NCBI RefSeq assembly: GCF_002282855.1
Contig: NZ_NRIR01000001.1
Location: forward strand, 1 to 64,000
DNA: 64,000 nt
Origin: Paraferrimonas sedimenticola
GTDB taxonomy: Bacteria > Pseudomonadota > Gammaproteobacteria > Enterobacterales > Shewanellaceae
Reading direction: 5' to 3'
Shown one piece after another: positions 63,028-64,000 of the stretch. A program made the translations under genes and the position numbers. The notes beneath the pieces were generated by a model. That model saw only the letters and a list, made by a program, of their open reading frames with translations, was not told where the DNA came from and ran no database searches. Within the stretch, counting starts at the first letter, position 1. Each line of letters opens with the position of its first letter.

Positions 63028-63561
63028 TTACCACATCAAATCGTCTGGGATTTCGTACCCAGCGTATGGGTCTTCCTCGTCGGTTTGTTCTTCAACTTCA
63101 CCATCCCAAAGGTACGCCACCCACTCGGGCTTAAAGGCTTGAACCCGCTCCACCAATTTGCCCGGCAGCAAATAAGAGGCATTGTCGATACGCACAATAC
63201 CCAACTGGCCTTTTAGCAACTGCTCTTGCAAACGCTCGTCGATGTAGAGTTTGAGCACCTTATTGTTGAAGGTATAGTTAAAGCCAATCTCGGCCTCTTT
63301 ACCCGGTTTGATAGCCGCACGCTTTATTTCGGTGACAAAACCGCGCTCGCGCCCTAAAGCTTCCGCTTTGGCATCGCGCACGGCATTTAACGCTTTGTCT
63401 TGCTCTGCGGCTTCAGCGCGCTTTTGCGCCGCTTCGGCTTTGATCACTTCACTTTCGTCGACTTTGTTTTGCTTGCGCTTGCGACGCTTGTCGGTGCGCA
63501 CCTGCTTGGCTTTTTGCTTGTTGATTAAGCCCGCTTTTAACAATTGATCTTGTAACGACAT
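63028..63561 (-). CDS. DUF2058 (YaiL-like) protein
   Basis: This 177-aa soluble protein has the DUF2058 layout: start SLQDQLLKAGLINKQKAKQVRTDKRRKRKQ (basic helix-turn), a charged Glu/Ala/Lys coiled coil (about 38-75), then a globular part with YTFNNKVLKLYID and a YAGYEIPDDLMW end. E. coli YaiL is annotated as a nucleoprotein or polynucleotide-associated enzyme; function is not established. It follows pyrF by 10 bp on the same strand, so they probably form an operon. Confidence 0.85.
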   Translation of the reverse strand: MSLQDQLLKAGLINKQKAKQVRTDKRRKRKQNKVDESEVIKAEAAQKRAEAAEQDKALNAVRDAKAEALGRERGFVTEIKRAAIKPGKEAEIGFNYTFNNKVLKLYIDERLQEQLLKGQLGIVRIDNASYLLPGKLVERVQAFKPEWVAYLWDGEVEEQTDEEDPYAGYEIPDDLMW

Positions 63562-63571
63562 AACCTATCTC

Positions 63572-64000
63572 CTAGTCGTTAATCGAGGCGTGAATATCCG
63601 CCAACGCCTGCAACGGATTGTCAGCTTTGGTAATTGGTCGGCCTATCACAAGGTGATCAGCGCCAACTTCGATGGCTTTGCTCGGCGTCATGATGCGCGA
63701 CTGGTCGCCAGCATCGGCGCCCACAGGGCGAATACCCGGGGTGACTAACTGGAAGTCGCTACCAAGCTCGGCTTTGAGTGCTTGGGCTTCCTGGGCCGAG
63801 CACACCACACCATTCAAACCGGCGCTTTTAGCCAATTTGGCCAAACGCAGTACCTGGTCAGCAGGCTCACCTTCGATGCCAATGCCGTTAAGTTGCTCTT
63901 GGTCCATGCTAGTCAGCACGGTAACACCAATTAGCAAAGGGGCTTTGTCGCCATAAGGCACCAGCGCATCTTTCGCGGCTTGCATCATTTTTAGACCGCC
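63572..64000 (-). CDS. pyrF: Orotidine 5'-phosphate decarboxylase (3' part; 5' end beyond the window)
   Basis: PyrF makes UMP from OMP. Only the last 142 codons are inside the window; the frame continues past 64000. Seen are [15 protein letters not shown], the [11 protein letters not shown] strand, [24 protein letters not shown] with the phosphate-binding loop, and [17 protein letters not shown]. The catalytic Lys/Asp cluster lies in the missing N-terminal part. Upstream genes (lapA/lapB in related genomes) cannot be checked. Confidence 0.94.
   Translation of the reverse strand, partial: GGLKMMQAAKDALVPYGDKAPLLIGVTVLTSMDQEQLNGIGIEGEPADQVLRLAKLAKSAGLNGVVCSAQEAQALKAELGSDFQLVTPGIRPVGADAGDQSRIMTPSKAIEVGADHLVIGRPITKADNPLQALADIHASIND

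Overview
The window looks like chromosome from a marine gammaproteobacterium of the order Alteromonadales, close to Shewanella, Ferrimonas or Paraferrimonas. This rests on gene order and protein character: fimV-truA-accD-folC-dedD-cvpA-purF; prmB-aroC-MFS-epmC-NAD-kinase-like-yfcL beside mnmC/fabB/pdxB/asd; and sixA-M16 protease-fadJ-fadI-moxR-bat. No species can be named from this sequence alone. Almost everything is housekeeping. No insertion sequence, prophage, tRNA gene or CRISPR array was seen.

Layout. 1-406: promoters and leader of an rRNA operon running leftwards off the edge, next to gmhB as in the E. coli gmhB-rrnH arrangement. 0.4-5.6 kb: gmhB, elyC-like, an exported EEP-fold enzyme, a sugar-phosphate mutarotase and cysS. 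5.8-13.3 kb: an unknown anchored protein, ppiB-lpxH, miaE, an astA-amine oxidase pair, a YIP1 protein and a DUF1826 protein. 13.4-25.2 kb: a long leftward run for purine, folate, fatty acid and cell-pole functions (purF, cvpA, dedD, folC, accD, truA, fimV, asd, pdxB, fabB). 25.4-33.7 kb: mnmC, then the leftward prmB-aroC operon, smrB and sixA. 33.9-36.7 kb: an M16 protease.

36.8-42.1 kb is the unusual part. It holds a 1443-residue membrane c-di-GMP enzyme with an AT-rich propeller sensor domain. After it comes a tiny operon with a near-perfect sigma-54 promoter, a 96-residue exported protein made of a signal peptide plus six 13-residue repeats (GLPWIENQDINTA type), a 38-residue basic peptide and a strong terminator. 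The repeat protein looks like a precursor that could release six nearly identical peptides, or a small repetitive matrix/amyloid protein. It sits between blocks that are normally neighbours, so this is probably an inserted accessory module. It is the best candidate for an undescribed system.

42.2-64 kb: the fadI-fadJ beta-oxidation operon with FadR- and PsrA-like sites, the moxR-DUF58-DUF4381-batA-batBC-batD envelope operon, an ECF sigma/anti-sigma pair, putP, a rhodanese, an RssA-like patatin, a 28-codon membrane peptide gene, gloA, a REP cluster, pssA, a 56-codon gene with dacB, an acyl-CoA dehydrogenase with its own PsrA-like palindrome, a DUF2058 gene and the 3' part of pyrF.

Starts were revised where ribosome-binding sites or family length argued for it; several genes appear to use TTG. 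Short tandem duplications recur at or just after gene 3' ends (13.24, 23.9, 41.4 and 57.8 kb).
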